Shown one piece after another: positions 38,470 to 46,747 of a stretch of 63,073 bases of DNA; position 1 is the first letter of the stretch; every line of letters begins with the position of its first letter. The notes under the pieces are model-generated. The model ran no database searches. It was given only the letters and a program-made list of their open reading frames with translations, and was not told the origin of the DNA. The position numbers were made by a program, and so were the translations under genes. Source of the DNA: Xenorhabdus yunnanensis. GTDB lineage: Bacteria; Pseudomonadota; Gammaproteobacteria; Enterobacterales; Enterobacteriaceae. Location: positions 1 through 63,073 of the forward strand of contig NZ_JAQRFI010000028.1 of NCBI RefSeq assembly GCF_028598805.1, in the 5' to 3' direction.

Positions 38470-39552
38470 AAAATAAGTACAACTAAACAGACATTAATAT
38501 TACCGTTTCTAGATATTCTCGGCTTTAGTCCGTATGACCCTCAAAAAATTAAAGCCGAATATGGAGCAGATTTTCCCGGGGTAAAAGCGAATGAGCGGGT
38601 TGATTATGCTTTGTTCTGCCAAAGTGTGCCTGTCATGTTTATTGAGGCAAAAGGGTACAACGAAAAACTAGATAACCACTGTCCTCAGTTATCCAGATAT
38701 TTTAACTCCACTCCAGAAGTGACTATTTCGGCAATTACAAATGGATTAGAGTGGCGTTTCTTTACCGATTTAAAACAAAAAAATGTAATGGATCCTACCC
38801 CATTCTTACGTATTAAAATGGATGAAGTTAGCGATGCCGATGTAAGTCAACTCTATCGATTTAGACACGATAAATTCAAGCCGGAAGCACTAATAACGCT
38901 GGCAGAAGAAAGTGTTTACCTATCTGCTTTTACTAAAACCATCAGTATTAGCTTGAGGGGCGTTGATAGTGAGTTTGTAAGATACGTTACCAGTAGATCT
39001 AATATCGAACGCCAATTAAACCAGCGTTTTATTGAATCAATCACCCCGTTGGTAAAACAAGCAGTTGAGAAATCTGTTAGTGCAATGGTAGTTTCCGGTC
39101 TTTCAAATAAACATGTTCCAATTGATGGGATTCAAGACGAAATAGAGCATCAAGATAATCCGAAAGAACCAGATGAGATAGAAGATCCAGACAACCCCAA
39201 TATTGTTACTACCAAAAACGAATTAACTCTGTATGAAAAAGCAAAATCAATTGTCGGGGATACCGTCGACTTGCAATATAAATATACACAATCTTATTTT
39301 AGTGTTCTTTATCAATGAAAATCAAACAGATGGATAATAAGATATTTTGACAAGAAAAATAAACCTTATATCCAAATACCTATTGAGCTAACTGATATAT
39401 TAGCCAACGAAGTTAATAGGGCTGGATTATCCGCTAATAACTCAAGAATCTTTATAGATGTTCCAGAAAATATATTGAGGATAACAGGTATTATCCTTGA
39501 TGCATTTGAGTTCGTTAAAAACGACAATAACTTTAGAAAGAAATCGCAATAA
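38470..39552 (+). pseudogene. Broken HsdR-N-like (PD-(D/E)XK) nuclease gene
   Basis: The readable frame begins near 38470 without a start codon: TKQTLILPFLDILGFSPYDP, NERVDYALFCQSVPVMFIEA, KGYNEKLDNHCPQLSRYFNS, ITNGLEWRFFTDL. The Asp in VDYAL and the Glu-x-Lys in IEAKG form the nuclease motif seen in the N-terminal domain of type I restriction R subunits and in a phage/prophage family of about 350-380 aa. The 5' end is missing next to the IS5-like scar. An in-frame TGA at 39316-39318 separates the main part from a typical tail (NRWIIRYFDKKNKPYIQIPI, ending at TAA 39550-39552). Met 38611 could start a 235-aa fragment lacking part of the active site. Confidence 0.75.
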
Positions 39553-40226
39553 TTATACCAGCAACTACTCGATGGCTTTTCTGTTCTAGTATCTTTCGCT
39601 ATTCCGTCTAAAATGCCTAATTGGTCACATATTTAACAATTTGTAAAAATAAATAAACTTTAAAAACAAGCAAATGTGGATTTTTATAAGCATTTATTTA
39701 TCGAATTAAACAAGTAATATTTTTTTTATAAAGTATTTCTTACATTACTTAATCATCTCTCTCTGTCAGGATAGTTAGCATACTCATTACCCGCCGGAGC
39801 GGATTGAATATGATGAATCTGTATATTTGGTTCTATCGTGAATTTCACCTAATTTAATGATTTTGTCAACGGTCTGAAAGACTCATAAAGCTATATCTAG
39901 TAAAAAGCATAGCTGGTGACGATTCTATATTCTTTGCTACTGATCATTCAACCCATGGAAATGAATAGTTGAATTTAGAGCTTATATAGATCTCGCCAAG
40001 ATTATTACCTCAAGCGAAAAAATTTATTTTTGCTCACAAAGAATAACACCTCTTTCCGATGATGAAATCCGACAATTTATTTTAAAATACTTAGCACAGA
40101 TAATTTTTACCATTTAGTTTATCATATTGATAATACCACATATTATAATCGCAAAAATATCATACCTCTGCTATTTTTTAAGGTTAGTTAATTGCATATT
40201 CTTCTATTTGGGTCTACTTTAATTTA
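39553..40226. other. Intergenic region, no gene seen
   Basis: AT-rich DNA with multiple stops in all frames and no recognisable protein fragment. Confidence 0.5.
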
Positions 40227-40322
40227 TGTGTACTAAAAATCGCACTTGTTTAGTACACCCTCATTTTCTTCTTATTTTTATTTCGCTCTTTTCCTCCCTG
40301 AACTCAGGGAGGAATTTTTATT
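40227..40322 (+). ncRNA. Candidate small RNA: two hairpins joined by a U-rich linker
   Basis: A first hairpin pairs GTGTACTAAA with TTTAGTACAC (about 40227-40257). A 35-nt linker of U and C follows, then a CCTCCCTGA/TCAGGGAGG stem (40293-40312) ending in a T-run. The shape of 5' stem, unstructured pyrimidine-rich linker and intrinsic terminator fits Hfq-type small RNAs. No known enterobacterial small RNA matches. No coding gene ends just upstream, so the terminator has no other obvious owner. Confidence 0.4.
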
Positions 40323-40577
40323 ATAAAAAAATCTATAAAATAGGATTTCTCCTATCGTCCGTAATCATGCCAAAGCCAGTGACAACCATATTTCTCAATA
40401 TTATCTTTCTGGTATACCCATATCATAAATTAAGTATTTATAATTAACTAATTTTGTTATAAATATTTCTGTGCATTTCTGTAAGAAACAAATTAAATTT
40501 CTCAAACTTATTAACATATCAACAAAAATTAAATTCCCTTATTTTACAGTCAAGTATGGAAAAATAGGAAATTCATC

Positions 40578-41171
40578 ATGAACATTAAAAAGTCATTACT
40601 TTTGGTGGGATTGACGGCTTTTAGTGCGATCCCACTTTCTAGTATTGCCAAACCAACTTCGCATCATGGATATATTGATACACCACCAAGCAGAGCACTT
40701 TTATGTCAAAAAGACATCAATAAAAACTGTGGGCCTATCATGTATGAACCACAGTCAGTTGAAGGCCCCAAAGGCTTCCCTCAAGGAGGGCCACCAGATG
40801 GACAAATCGCCAGTGGTGGTGTTGGTCAATTTAAACAGCTCAATGAACAAAGTGCAGACCGCTGGCATCATGTTATTATTAATAAAGGAAGCAACGCCTT
40901 TAAATGGACAATAACAGCCCGCCATAGTACCACTTCGTGGCAATTTTTTATTACTAAACCCGACTGGGATCCAAATAAACCCCTAACACGTGCTCAATTT
41001 GATTTAAAACCCTTCTGCGAGCGTTTTGATCATGGAAAAAGTCCAGCCCAAAACGTTACGTTAAACTGTGATGTTCCTGACCGCTCAGGGTATAATGTTA
41101 TTCTCGGTGTATGGACAATTTCTGATACAGATAATGCCTTCTATCAAGTTATTGATGCTGACATTAAATAA
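40578..41171 (+). CDS. AA10 lytic polysaccharide monooxygenase (chitin-binding protein)
   Basis: A 197-aa secreted copper enzyme collinear with Serratia CBP21, which oxidatively cleaves chitin. Signal peptide (KKSLLLVGLTAFSAIPLSSIA), then HGYIDTPPSRALLCQ with the copper-brace N-terminal His. CGPIMYEPQSVEGPKGFP, the second copper His in TARHSTTSWQFFITKPDWDP, and the C-terminal NAFYQVIDADI are all conserved. Oddity: the residues before HGYI are AKPTSH, giving a His-His pair and no clean Ala-x-Ala site directly before the catalytic His. Monocistronic with a good terminator. In an insect-associated bacterium the substrate may be host cuticle or gut chitin (inference). Confidence 0.95.
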   Translation: MNIKKSLLLVGLTAFSAIPLSSIAKPTSHHGYIDTPPSRALLCQKDINKNCGPIMYEPQSVEGPKGFPQGGPPDGQIASGGVGQFKQLNEQSADRWHHVIINKGSNAFKWTITARHSTTSWQFFITKPDWDPNKPLTRAQFDLKPFCERFDHGKSPAQNVTLNCDVPDRSGYNVILGVWTISDTDNAFYQVIDADIK

Positions 41172-41220
41172 TATTTTTTAATGAGGATAAAATTTTATTT
41201 ATAAGTATTATGTAAAGATA

Positions 41221-41252
41221 AAAAGTGCTGACTATTTATCAGCACTTTTCTC
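41221..41252 (+). terminator. Terminator after the monooxygenase gene
   Basis: An 11-bp stem AAAAGTGCTGA/TCAGCACTTTT (41221-41231, 41239-41249) with T-rich 3' side. Confidence 0.88.
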
Positions 41253-41312
41253 TAAAAAAATTATTTTCAGATAAGGTATATTCCTCTATCCAACTCTACA
41301 CATAGAAAAAAT

Positions 41313-41708
41313 ATGAAACAATCAACTATTCTTAGAATTGCCAGACCAACAGATAACCTTACTAAAATTGCAGAAATGTATTGTCGTGGTTTGAATTTCA
41401 CCATACTAGGAGAATTCAAAGATCACGATAGTTTTGATGGTATTATGTTAGGGCATCCCAACCACTCCTGGCACCTTGAATTCACTCATCATCACAATAC
41501 ACTTGTTGGTAAAGCTCCAACTGAAGATAATTTATTAGTATTTTATATAGAAGATGAACTTGAATGGCAGGAACAGATAAAATCAATGCTAGATGCCGGA
41601 TTTATTCCGGCTCCTTCTTATAATCCTTATTGGGATAAGAGTGGAAAAACTTTCGAAGATATTGATGGTTATCGCGTTGTATTGCAACATGGAGCATTAG
41701 AAATTTAG
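41313..41708 (+). CDS. VOC (glyoxalase/bleomycin-resistance fold) protein
   Basis: A 131-aa single VOC-fold protein. Typical parts are RIARPTDNLTKIAEMYCRGL at the N-terminus, HLEFTHH in the middle, and the C-terminal FEDIDGYRVVLQHGAL. It resembles YycE-like members, which bind metal or small ligands; no specific reaction can be inferred. No operon partner. Confidence 0.85.
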   Translation: MKQSTILRIARPTDNLTKIAEMYCRGLNFTILGEFKDHDSFDGIMLGHPNHSWHLEFTHHHNTLVGKAPTEDNLLVFYIEDELEWQEQIKSMLDAGFIPAPSYNPYWDKSGKTFEDIDGYRVVLQHGALEI

Positions 41709-41839
41709 TTATTTATTTTATGATTGTTGGGCCACTCAAAAAATTATTCTTTATCATATTGAGCATTTATTCAATTAATTTATTAGTAACAGCTTGGTCG
41801 TGTATAGCGCCATCAAATCCAAGCTTTATATCCATCATC

Positions 41840-41879
41840 TTTCAAGTTGCGGTGTTGCTGGTTGCATTGCAACTTGAAA
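41840..41879. repeat. Dispersed palindromic repeat, copy A
   Basis: TTTCAAGTTGC (41840-41850) pairs with GCAACTTGAAA (41869-41879). The preceding TATATCCATCATC recurs next to the related copies at 44921-44960 and 46748-46775, so this is a small repeated element of the REP/ERIC kind. Confidence 0.7.
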
Positions 41880-41892
41880 TATAATGAATATT

Positions 41893-42327
41893 TTATGATA
41901 AAAATGTTTGTTGCTCAGATTCTCTTCGCATACGTAAATCCGCTAACCCATATCCATCGACGCGATCCCATTTCAAAAACTCCCCTGCCGCACCTTGGTA
42001 ATCACCTACATTCAATTTTTTCAACAATGTTGAATGAGTAAAATTACCAATTCCCAAATTGAAAATAAACGAACACAAGGCATCAAATTGCCCTTGTGTT
42101 AGAGGTACTTTAACCAGCCGTTGAATAGCTCCATAAATAGGAACAAGATCTTGATACAGAAACGCGTCAGCTTGCTGCATAGTAATCACTTGTCCAGACT
42201 TTACTCCCCTTATATGACCATATCCGATTGTCCATGGCTCCGCTCCAGTAACAGAATCTGAATATGCTCTCAATCTCAATCCTTCGTAATTTTTGAGCTT
42301 ATTAATACCACTTTCACTGATTTCCAT
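41893..42327 (-). CDS. GH24 phage-type lysozyme
   Basis: A 144-aa muramidase. The catalytic region is YEGLRLRAYSDSVTGAEPWT followed by IGYGH (Glu15, Asp24, Thr33), and LTQGQFDALCSFIFNLGIG is conserved. It has no signal peptide or SAR helix, so release needs a holin or another export route, and neither is nearby. Perfect ribosome-binding site (GGAGG). In phages it is part of a lysis cassette; here it stands alone between a VOC gene and a small transcription unit. Confidence 0.93.
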   Translation of the reverse strand: MEISESGINKLKNYEGLRLRAYSDSVTGAEPWTIGYGHIRGVKSGQVITMQQADAFLYQDLVPIYGAIQRLVKVPLTQGQFDALCSFIFNLGIGNFTHSTLLKKLNVGDYQGAAGEFLKWDRVDGYGLADLRMRRESEQQTFLS

Positions 42328-42537
42328 TCATTTCCTCCACAATTAGATCGAGTATCAGGGTGGATTTTTGTCTAAAAAACAATCCACACATCAAGTATAG
42401 ATGAAGAGAAAATCAGCGGAGTTGCAATTTTAATGGGATCATAGAAAAATAAAAAGCAAATAAATCATTAAATTTCAGCAACTTGATTAACTTTGCAAAT
42501 TTTTTTTAATTTTTAAATAAATATTTTAATAAATACC

Positions 42538-42565
42538 TTGACTCTTTTTGTTTTGAGCATAAAAT
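42538..42565 (+). promoter_or_regulatory. Promoter of the 24-codon gene
   Basis: TTGACT (42538-42543), 16-bp spacer, TAAAAT (42560-42565); transcription would start near 42572. Confidence 0.6.
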
Positions 42566-42629
42566 CCTCCTCAGAATTTAGGTTTTCGTGAAGTAAATCA
42601 CAATTTATAACCCTTTAAAGGAAATCATC

Positions 42630-42704
42630 ATGAAATCTGTAAAATCTTTCCTCTCAAATGTACACAACGTTGTTATCCGGTTATCAGCAACTCGCTTTAT
42701 GTAA
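42630..42704 (+). CDS. Candidate 24-aa small protein
   Basis: ATG 42630 is preceded by AAAGGAAATCATC and encodes MKSVKSFLSNVHNVVIRLSA followed by TRFM. The peptide is cationic with alternating hydrophobic and polar residues, compatible with a short amphipathic helix at the inner membrane. The gene has its own sigma-70-like promoter (42538-42565), a leader of about 58 nt and a strong terminator (42729-42754), so the whole transcript would be about 180 nt. No known small protein matches. It might instead be a small RNA with an incidental frame. Confidence 0.5.
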   Translation: MKSVKSFLSNVHNVVIRLSATRFM

Positions 42705-42728
42705 GCTCTGTCACAGTACAGAGATAAG

Positions 42729-42754
42729 CCAGTTCAAAAAAGAACTGGTTTTTT
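42729..42754 (+). terminator. Terminator of the 24-codon gene
   Basis: CCAGTTC (42729-42735) pairs with GAACTGG (42742-42748), loop AAAAAA, followed by TTTTTT. Confidence 0.92.
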
Positions 42755-43022
42755 TATTGTTGATACAGCTCTGAGTTAAATGCTTCCTTCCCATTTCGTT
42801 ATTTACGCACTACTCATTGAACTACCGTCTGAAAAATCTTTATAAGATAGCTTATTTATATAAATAACACGAATAAATATTACATCAATAATAAAAAGCC
42901 CAAATCTTATCACTAAAAATTCAGGCAAAAATGAGCATCTAAAAACTTCTCATTAAAATTCAAACAAATATTAGAATGAGGTTTATAAATAAAGAAAAAT
43001 AACAAGTATAAGTGAGGATAAC

Positions 43023-43586
43023 TTAGAAGCGATAACCAACACCTAATACCCAAGTACCAAGCTTGGCGTATTTTAAGTTAGTATATGAATATGAAGCATC
43101 AACAGCCCAATTTGAAGCAGGATTAAATTGTAAGCCTGCGCCATAAGATAATGATGTTTTCGTCTCGAAATTATTAACTTCTGCATCAGAAATACCCACT
43201 TTACTATGGGTCGCACCAATCAATCCATATGCACTAATATAATCATTAAAGCGATATGTTGGGCCAGCCATCAGAGAAGTATTTTTCCATTCGAATTTTG
43301 AAGATGAACCATAGTAGTCATACTTATGTACATTTTGAGTATAAGTTAATGAGCTGATAACACCAAAATGCTCATTGAACTCATAGCGATATTTTAAGTT
43401 TAACCCATGCTGATTTGTACTCATCTTCTTATCATTATGATAGATTTCAATATTATTTTTTAACGATCCATTGCTCTGAGCATAACCCAAAGAAATAGTA
43501 TTTTTATTACTATGGCTGGCGTTGGCATTAAAAGCAAGTATAGATAATCCCGCAGTAATAGCAGCTGTCAATAGTATTTTTTTCAT
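43023..43586 (-). CDS. Ail/OmpX-family outer membrane protein
   Basis: A 187-aa eight-stranded beta-barrel with signal peptide (KKILLTAAITAGLSILAFNANA, cleavage after ANA). Alternating aromatic strands are seen (NTISLGYAQSNG, LNLKYRYEFNEHFGVISSLT, SLMAGPTYRFNDYISAYGLI) and the C-terminal strand ends in Phe (WVLGVGYRF), the barrel-assembly signal. Members bind host surfaces and resist complement (Ail, PagC, Lom) or are general surface proteins (OmpX). The loop lengths fit Ail/Lom more than OmpX. An IS605-derived palindromic element lies about 45 bp upstream of the start and may affect the promoter. Confidence 0.93.
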   Translation of the reverse strand: MKKILLTAAITAGLSILAFNANASHSNKNTISLGYAQSNGSLKNNIEIYHNDKKMSTNQHGLNLKYRYEFNEHFGVISSLTYTQNVHKYDYYGSSSKFEWKNTSLMAGPTYRFNDYISAYGLIGATHSKVGISDAEVNNFETKTSLSYGAGLQFNPASNWAVDASYSYTNLKYAKLGTWVLGVGYRF

Positions 43587-43629
43587 AAGTAAAAATTCTC
43601 TTTCATTTATACGATGTATTCGCCCTATC

Positions 43630-43775
43630 AGACTAAACTACCACCGACTAAAGTCGGTGGGTTAGCGCAGCTAGGACTGACGACTGAAAGTCGTCAAACC
43701 GTCCTGTCTAAACGCGCATACGTCAAAGTATTTAAGTTCAAGGTTACCGTCTAAAGACGGTGGTTTTAATCTTTC
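43630..43775. mobile_element. IS200/IS605-derived palindromic element (PATE-like)
   Basis: Three hairpins in 130 bp: CCACCGAC-TAAA-GTCGGTGG (43641-43660), GACGAC/GTCGTC (43679-43695) and ACCGTC-TAAA-GACGGT (43746-43761), the last preceded by GTTCAAGGTT. Such hairpins with TAAA loops are typical of the left and right ends of IS200/IS605 elements. No transposase or TnpB sequence lies between, so this is an internally deleted, non-autonomous copy. The exact ends are not determined. Confidence 0.75.
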
Positions 43776-44194
43776 ATTTGGAAAAATAAAGCTTGCGGAA
43801 TATACAAGCCCTATATTCATAATTCAACTTTTGATAATAAAAATCTAACTATATCCACAAAACTTACATTTGTTATAAATTTAATTAAAATTCAATTTGT
43901 TACAAAAAATTCAGTTTTACCAAAAGTTAATAAATTATCTGCATATCCATACAAAACAAGAGACTTAATTTTAAAAAAATATATATTTATCAAATTATTA
44001 TACAAAAATAGAATCAATTTTAAATTTTAGGATATATCTTAATAATCAATTACATTTAATTAGATTACATTTAGACTTTAAATAAATCATCTATATACAT
44101 AGATAACAATTCATAACAAATTAAAATAAATTGAGTAAGTATTTATATAAATAACATCTTAATAAAACGATCATCTGAATAATAATATGTATAT
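43776..44194. other. AT-rich intergenic region
   Basis: Very AT-rich, no gene seen. Confidence 0.5.
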
Positions 44195-44851
44195 TCAGGT
44201 TACTCTTAACTCTTCATAAGAAACCATGATATGCTTTTTGAATGCAGGCCTTTCAGTTAACCGATTGTAATAACCGATAAGGGCAGGATGCATCGGACGA
44301 TTAATTCTTATATCGAAATACCGATAAAGTGTATGGCCAAACTGTATATCTGCAAGGGAAAAATGGTCACCAGCAATAAATTTTTGTTTTTCAAGTTGCA
44401 TCTCAGCAATATTTAACATGCTGCCCAATTTATCAATTGCCTTAGCTATTTCTTCCTGATTTTGATGCTGTGGTGCAGTGCGAACTACCTGCCAGAAAAT
44501 GGGAGCAGTAAAATTAAGGGCTATATTAATTTTCGACCATTCAGCCCACTTATCTACATGGGTACGAGTTTCCAGATCTTCTGACCAAAAAGGCGGTTTT
44601 GCATATCGGTTAGCAAGATAGCGCAGAATAGCTCCAGTTTCCCAAATTGGTGTACTATTACCATCGTTATTATTATCATCTTTGATAACCGGGACAGTTC
44701 CATTCGGATTCATGGCCAGAAATTCTGCAGTGTTATTACCGCCATATTTATGTCCAATATCATAGCGAGTAAAAGAAAGTCCTAATTCACCAATGCACCA
44801 CATCAATGCCTGAACATTAGATGAGGTTTTTCGTCCCCAAACCGTTATCAT
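44195..44851 (-). CDS. Glutathione S-transferase family protein
   Basis: A 218-aa cytoplasmic GST. The thioredoxin-fold N-terminal half has ITVWGRKTSSNVQALMWCIG (Ser/Thr-Ser-Asn active-site region), FLAMNPNGTVPVIKD and the glutathione-binding WETGAILRYLANRY. The C-terminal helical half has AGDHFSLADIQFGHTLYRY with the conserved Asp N-cap. I take ATG 44851 (GGAG 9 nt upstream); a TTG at 44866 is in frame. Substrate unknown. Confidence 0.92.
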   Translation of the reverse strand: MITVWGRKTSSNVQALMWCIGELGLSFTRYDIGHKYGGNNTAEFLAMNPNGTVPVIKDDNNNDGNSTPIWETGAILRYLANRYAKPPFWSEDLETRTHVDKWAEWSKINIALNFTAPIFWQVVRTAPQHQNQEEIAKAIDKLGSMLNIAEMQLEKQKFIAGDHFSLADIQFGHTLYRYFDIRINRPMHPALIGYYNRLTERPAFKKHIMVSYEELRVT

Positions 44852-44920
44852 TGAATAATTCTCCAATAGTATTAATGATATAAGATAGTGACAAATAAAA
44901 CTATTTCTCTATCCTTCTTC

Positions 44921-44960
44921 TTTCAAGCTGCAGCTCAATTAGTGAACTGCATTTTGAAAT
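44921..44960. repeat. Dispersed palindromic repeat, copy B (degenerate)
   Basis: TTTCAAGCTGCAG at 44921 faces CTGCATTTTGAAAT at 44947-44960, with the flanking CTATCCTTCTTC resembling copy A. Confidence 0.55.
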
Positions 44961-44984
44961 TTATAAAATATATTTCATCAGAAT

Positions 44985-45761
44985 TTATGATTTATTATCA
45001 AAATATTTTTCAACCAAGGAATATAAAATGGCAATGGTTTCTATATCTATTACACCATCATAATGTGACGGTCGAAAGTGCATTTGAAACGCTTTGATTA
45101 GAGATTGAAAATTTTCTTCTTCGTCTGTTCCGGTAATATCATAACCATAACGTTTGAATTTTTCTAAAACCTCAACAACATCAGGTAAACCATGCTCAAA
45201 TTGCTCAATATATTTTTGTTTCGTTTCTTCGTCATACCATGCTCCGACTCCCGCATCATATAACTCTTTCCACGGGAAAGATGGGCCCGGATCAGTTTTT
45301 CTTTGCCATGAAATATCTGAATGTCCGACAACATGAGTCGGTTTAATATCTGGATAACGTTGTAAGATATTTATAGCCAGCTCTTTAATCGCCACGATTT
45401 GATCGGGGTGATAAGGCGGGAAAGTGAAAACACCAGAATTATTGCTGGCTTCATTCACAATCTCAATACCAATGGATGTATCATTCAACCCTTCTCGTCC
45501 TGCCCAAGAACTTATTCCAGCATGCCAAGCCCTTTCAAGTTCATCGACCAAATTGAATATATGGATTTTATCAAATCCAGCCGCCCGATAAGTCGGATCA
45601 TCTGGATTTGGTATTAGGTAATGGGCGCTGACTAACTTCCCTGTCAATGCCTGGACAGATTTTTCAAAGTTCAAGGCTGTATAGTGCATAACTAAAAAGC
45701 GGGAACGCCTGTTAAAACTTTTAGTTGAACGATATGAATTACAATCAATTTTATACATCAT
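44985..45761 (-). CDS. AmiD-like N-acetylmuramoyl-L-alanine amidase without lipoprotein signal
   Basis: A 258-aa zinc amidase with an Amidase_2 domain at about 20-170 (FLVMHYTALNFEKSVQALTG, zinc His; WHAGISSWAGREGLNDTSIG; VVGHSDISWQRKTDPGPSFP, with the second His and catalytic residues). A C-terminal peptidoglycan-binding domain follows (IKAFQMHFRPSHYDGVIDIE). It aligns along its length with E. coli AmiD, but the lipobox and signal peptide are missing: the protein begins MMYKIDCNSYRS. The ribosome-binding site AAGGAG is 6 nt before ATG-ATG, so the short start looks real. Without export it would stay cytoplasmic, or be delivered by another secretion or lysis route. Confidence 0.92.
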   Translation of the reverse strand: MMYKIDCNSYRSTKSFNRRSRFLVMHYTALNFEKSVQALTGKLVSAHYLIPNPDDPTYRAAGFDKIHIFNLVDELERAWHAGISSWAGREGLNDTSIGIEIVNEASNNSGVFTFPPYHPDQIVAIKELAINILQRYPDIKPTHVVGHSDISWQRKTDPGPSFPWKELYDAGVGAWYDEETKQKYIEQFEHGLPDVVEVLEKFKRYGYDITGTDEEENFQSLIKAFQMHFRPSHYDGVIDIETIAILYSLVEKYFDNKS

Positions 45762-45844
45762 TGTTCTCCTTGATTATTGCAGTTCTTCATTAAGGTTCTC
45801 CTTCATTGTTTTGCTGGTCATGTATTAGATAGTTGTATTACTCA

Positions 45845-46691
45845 TTAAAAATAATGCTCACGCTCAATGAAAGTCCCTATCACTTTATCGTGCATTTCCT
45901 CAGATTTGAAATAACCTGTTGTTTTTCGATTCAGCCTTTTAACTCGGGTACGATGACTCAAATTGTTTCTTTCTATGCGTTGGGTAAACGTCTTTCCAAC
46001 AAGATGTTCTTTTTCAGGAAGACAGCCATAAACAGAATAATTATCCGTACAGTAAAACCGGATATTAAAAGGCGCTAAGAGTACGAGAAGTTTATTGAGC
46101 GTTTTTTTGCTGCGGTCACCAAAAATATGGGCGACTATCCGTTTTAGACAGGGCTCCCAAGCATACCAGAGCCAGCGCTGATCACAAAAGCCTCCAAGGC
46201 TAACGCATGAACGTTTTTTACACTGAATAAATAATCTTTGTTAGCAATAATGTCTTTATTTTGTACAAAAATAAATATATCTGTCTATGTTAAAAACTCA
46301 CTTTCAATCACTTAGCTCATTTTACTAGCATTCATGCGTTAGCCCTGCAAAAGCCCCCTGTTCATCCATTTCACAAAGGAGCTGAATGTCACTTCCATCA
46401 AGGGGAAGCGTTGTCACGTTTCGGGAGGTGAGTTTTTAAGGGTTTTCATGGCTGTTACTGTCGAGACTTTCAGCACACAGGCAGTATCGCGAATACCTGA
46501 GTTATTCATCGCCATATCGACAATTTGCTCTTTAACTCCGGGTTTGCAGGCTCGGTAGGTGTATTCCAACTGTGGAATACCTTACAGCAGGCATAGCAGC
46601 GATAACGGGGATGGCCTCCGTTTCTTTTACCATGCCCTTTAACCTCTTTTGATTTGTGACAATAACGACAGTAAACGTCAACTTTAGCCAT
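45845..46691 (-). mobile_element. IS1-family relic (insA and insB), disrupted
   Basis: insA starts at 46691: MAKVDVYCRYCHKSKEVKGH, GKRNGGHPRYRCYACCKVF, a zinc-finger-like N-terminus. It then frameshifts to GIRDTACVLKVSTVTAMKTL. insB reads CEMDEQGAFAG, is interrupted by an insert at 46198-46344, and resumes FCDQRWLWYAWEPCLKRIVA, VGKTFTQRIERNNLSHRTRV, MHDKVIGTFIEREHYF with the stop at 45845-45847. The IS1 group DDE-type core is recognisable, but the element is inactive. Terminal inverted repeats were not identified. Confidence 0.85.
46198..46344. mobile_element. MITE-like 147-bp insert with 14-bp perfect terminal inverted repeats
   Basis: GGCTAACGCATGAA (46198-46211) is the exact inverse complement of TTCATGCGTTAGCC (46331-46344). 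The interior is AT-rich, non-coding and unrelated to insB, which reads on both sides of it. A GGCTTTTG direct repeat occurs within a few bases on each side, possibly a target duplication. Confidence 0.6.
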
Positions 46692-46747
46692 GTTTATGCT
46701 TCATAACGAAAAATAGGGCGTCAATCACAACAATTAATCATTTAATA

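Noticed and set aside
38611..39318. An intact 235-aa protein with its own start
   Set aside because: Homologous sequence continues in frame both upstream of Met 38611 and downstream of the TGA, so the open frame is a fragment of a broken gene.
40226..40447. A 73-codon plus-strand frame over the small-RNA candidate
   Set aside because: No ribosome-binding site; low-complexity hydrophobic translation; it runs through two RNA hairpins and a terminator.
45833..46078. A plus-strand open frame opposite the IS1 insB relic
   Set aside because: Antisense to recognisable IS1 transposase.
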